From NCBI GenBank assembly GCA_963736715.1, contig CAVTQA010000010.1:484543-548542 (forward strand): 64,000 bases of DNA, written 5' to 3'. Numbering within the stretch: the first letter of the stretch is position 1; every line of letters begins with the position of its first letter. The notes beneath the pieces were generated by a model that worked only from the letters and a program-made list of their open reading frames with translations, had not been told where the DNA came from and made no database searches. The stretch comes from AP-15 sp963736715. GTDB taxonomy: Bacteria; Pseudomonadota; Alphaproteobacteria; ATCC43930; CGMCC-115725. This document shows positions 63,257-64,000 of the stretch, in pieces. Made by a program: the position numbers and the translations under genes.

Positions 63257-63790
63257 TCAGCTCTCCGGGAGGTCCGGCTCGCGCTCGAGATCGGCCAGAT
63301 CGACAATCCTCGGCACGTGCCCCGAGGCGGCGATCAAGCGCAGCAGATCGGCGGCCGAGATCGCCGTGGTGCGATCGTTTTCCAGCGGGTGATAATTCAG
63401 CGGGTCGTATTCCAGCATCGCGGCGTCGAGCACGGGAGTGACGAGATGCCGGACATCATTAAGGAGGGCGAAAGGCGTGACGCTCCCCGGCCGCACTCCC
63501 AGAAGCCGATGGAGGTCGGCGGCGCCGCCAAATGAAAACCGCGGCGCCAACAGTCGCGCCGCCAGCTTTTTGAGGTGGATCCGGCGTTCCTCGAGCATCA
63601 CCGCCAGCCAGAACCCGCCCTTCTTGTCCTTGAGGAAAAGGCTCTTGCAGTGCGCTCCCGGAAGGGTGCCGCGCAACGCTGCCGCTTCCGCGACGGTGGA
63701 GACCGGCGGATGCGAAAAGGTCCGGTGCGCGATCCCGAGTTCATCGAAACGCGCAAACAGCTCTTCCGGGGTCATCAACGGCGGCGGCAT
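63257..63790 (-). CDS. YbaK/ProX-type aminoacyl-tRNA deacylase
   Basis: A 177-residue protein: FARFDELGIAHRTFSHPPVSTVAEAAAL, CKSLFLKDKKGGFWLAVM with the conserved Lys, RFSFGGAADLHRLLGVRPGSVTPFALLND and the C-terminal NYHPLENDRTTAIS. This matches the ProX/PrdX subgroup that hydrolyses Ala-tRNA-Pro or related mischarged tRNAs. ATG 63790 begins MPPPLMTPEELF; the open frame to 63826 adds 12 residues. Confidence 0.92.
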   Translation of the reverse strand: MPPPLMTPEELFARFDELGIAHRTFSHPPVSTVAEAAALRGTLPGAHCKSLFLKDKKGGFWLAVMLEERRIHLKKLAARLLAPRFSFGGAADLHRLLGVRPGSVTPFALLNDVRHLVTPVLDAAMLEYDPLNYHPLENDRTTAISAADLLRLIAASGHVPRIVDLADLEREPDLPES

Positions 63791-63824
63791 GTCGGGCACG
63801 ATGCGATCCGCCCGCCCGGAAAGC

Positions 63825-63858
63825 AAGGCTGCCCGGAAGACAAGGCTGCCCGGAAGAC
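63825..63858. repeat. Perfect 17-bp tandem duplication
   Basis: AAGGCTGCCCGGAAGAC occurs twice in a row (63825-63841, 63842-63858) and is followed by the partial unit AAGGCT. It lies between proX-like gene and tRNA-Gly; likely slippage. Confidence 0.85.
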
Positions 63859-63929
63859 AAGGCTTGCAAACCCTTGCTCGCCCGCTATCATATATCGGCG
63901 ATAAAGGCCGCAGACTCCTCCAACGCGTT

Positions 63930-64000
63930 GCGGGTGTAGCTCAGGGGTAGAGCACAACCTTGCCAAGGTTGGGGTCGGGGGTTCGAATCCCCTCGCCCGC
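63930..64000 (+). tRNA. tRNA-Gly (anticodon GCC), 3' end cut by window
   Basis: GCGGGTG pairs with CGCCCGC. The D-arm is GCTCAGGGGTAGAGC, the anticodon stem-loop CAACC-TTGCCAA-GGTTG reads GCC, and the T-arm holds GGTTCGAATCC. The window ends after the acceptor stem, so the discriminator base and CCA (if encoded) are outside. Confidence 0.96.

Overview
The window is GC-rich, densely coding DNA on both strands from what looks like a soil- or plant-associated alphaproteobacterium (Rhizobiales/Rhodospirillales grade). Support for that: PutA, PhnDCE, CreA, the UbiH / DUF971 / Trm112 / LON-domain / CnoX neighbourhood, abundant REP-type palindromes, and two typical alphaproteobacterial tRNAs (Pro-CGG on the minus strand, Gly-GCC at the right edge). 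I cannot name a species.

Layout. 0-2 kb: end of an OmpR-type regulator, its sensor kinase and an orphan ParE-like toxin. 2-5.3 kb: a phosphonate-type ABC transporter (phnD, phnC, phnE) behind a possible Pho box, followed by an ureidoglycolate-lyase-like protein. 5.4-9.5 kb: a scrapyard holding a broken IS4 element, a lipA fragment, a broken IS630 transposase beside tRNA-Pro, a broken SRPBCC gene, a small secreted protein and a vapC relic. 9.5-12.7 kb: putA, frameshifted. 12.8-15 kb: a long protein with three internal repeats fused to a WcbI-type domain. 15-17.2 kb: a large MscS-type channel. 17.6-22.6 kb: two luciferase-like flavin monooxygenases, an alpha/beta hydrolase and an argininosuccinase/CMLE-superfamily lyase. 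22.6-26.4 kb: an SMC-like ATPase plus Mre11-like nuclease pair, heavily frameshifted. 26.6-27.8 kb: a second, truncated copy of the lyase and of the ATPase end. 28.8-30.1 kb: another relic gene and a tRNA-Ser remnant. 30.3-33.6 kb: histidine kinase, double-domain KaiC-like ATPase, response regulator, isochorismatase-like hydrolase. 33.6-37.3 kb: YihY/BrkB, CreA, a deaminase and a methyltransferase. 37.2-48.7 kb: a type II secretion locus (gspO minus; E F H I J L M N D K plus; gspG minus). 48.9-56 kb: NDH-2, a duplicated-domain protein of unknown function, a TPP-dependent enzyme, a class III aminotransferase and an M81 metallopeptidase. 56-56.7 kb: Phd/VapC module. 57.4-63.8 kb: methyltransferase, ferredoxin-type reductase, cupin, UbiH-like monooxygenase and four small housekeeping genes, then tRNA-Gly.

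A striking general feature is that at least ten genes are interrupted by one-base frameshifts while the protein continues intact in another frame, often beside a short G or C run. This may be genome decay or, more likely for several of them, residual assembly indels, so 'pseudogene' here often means 'broken in this sequence'. Two further genes are interrupted by 23- and 26-base REP-like inserts that share the same ends, which is the most unusual small-scale signal in the window.
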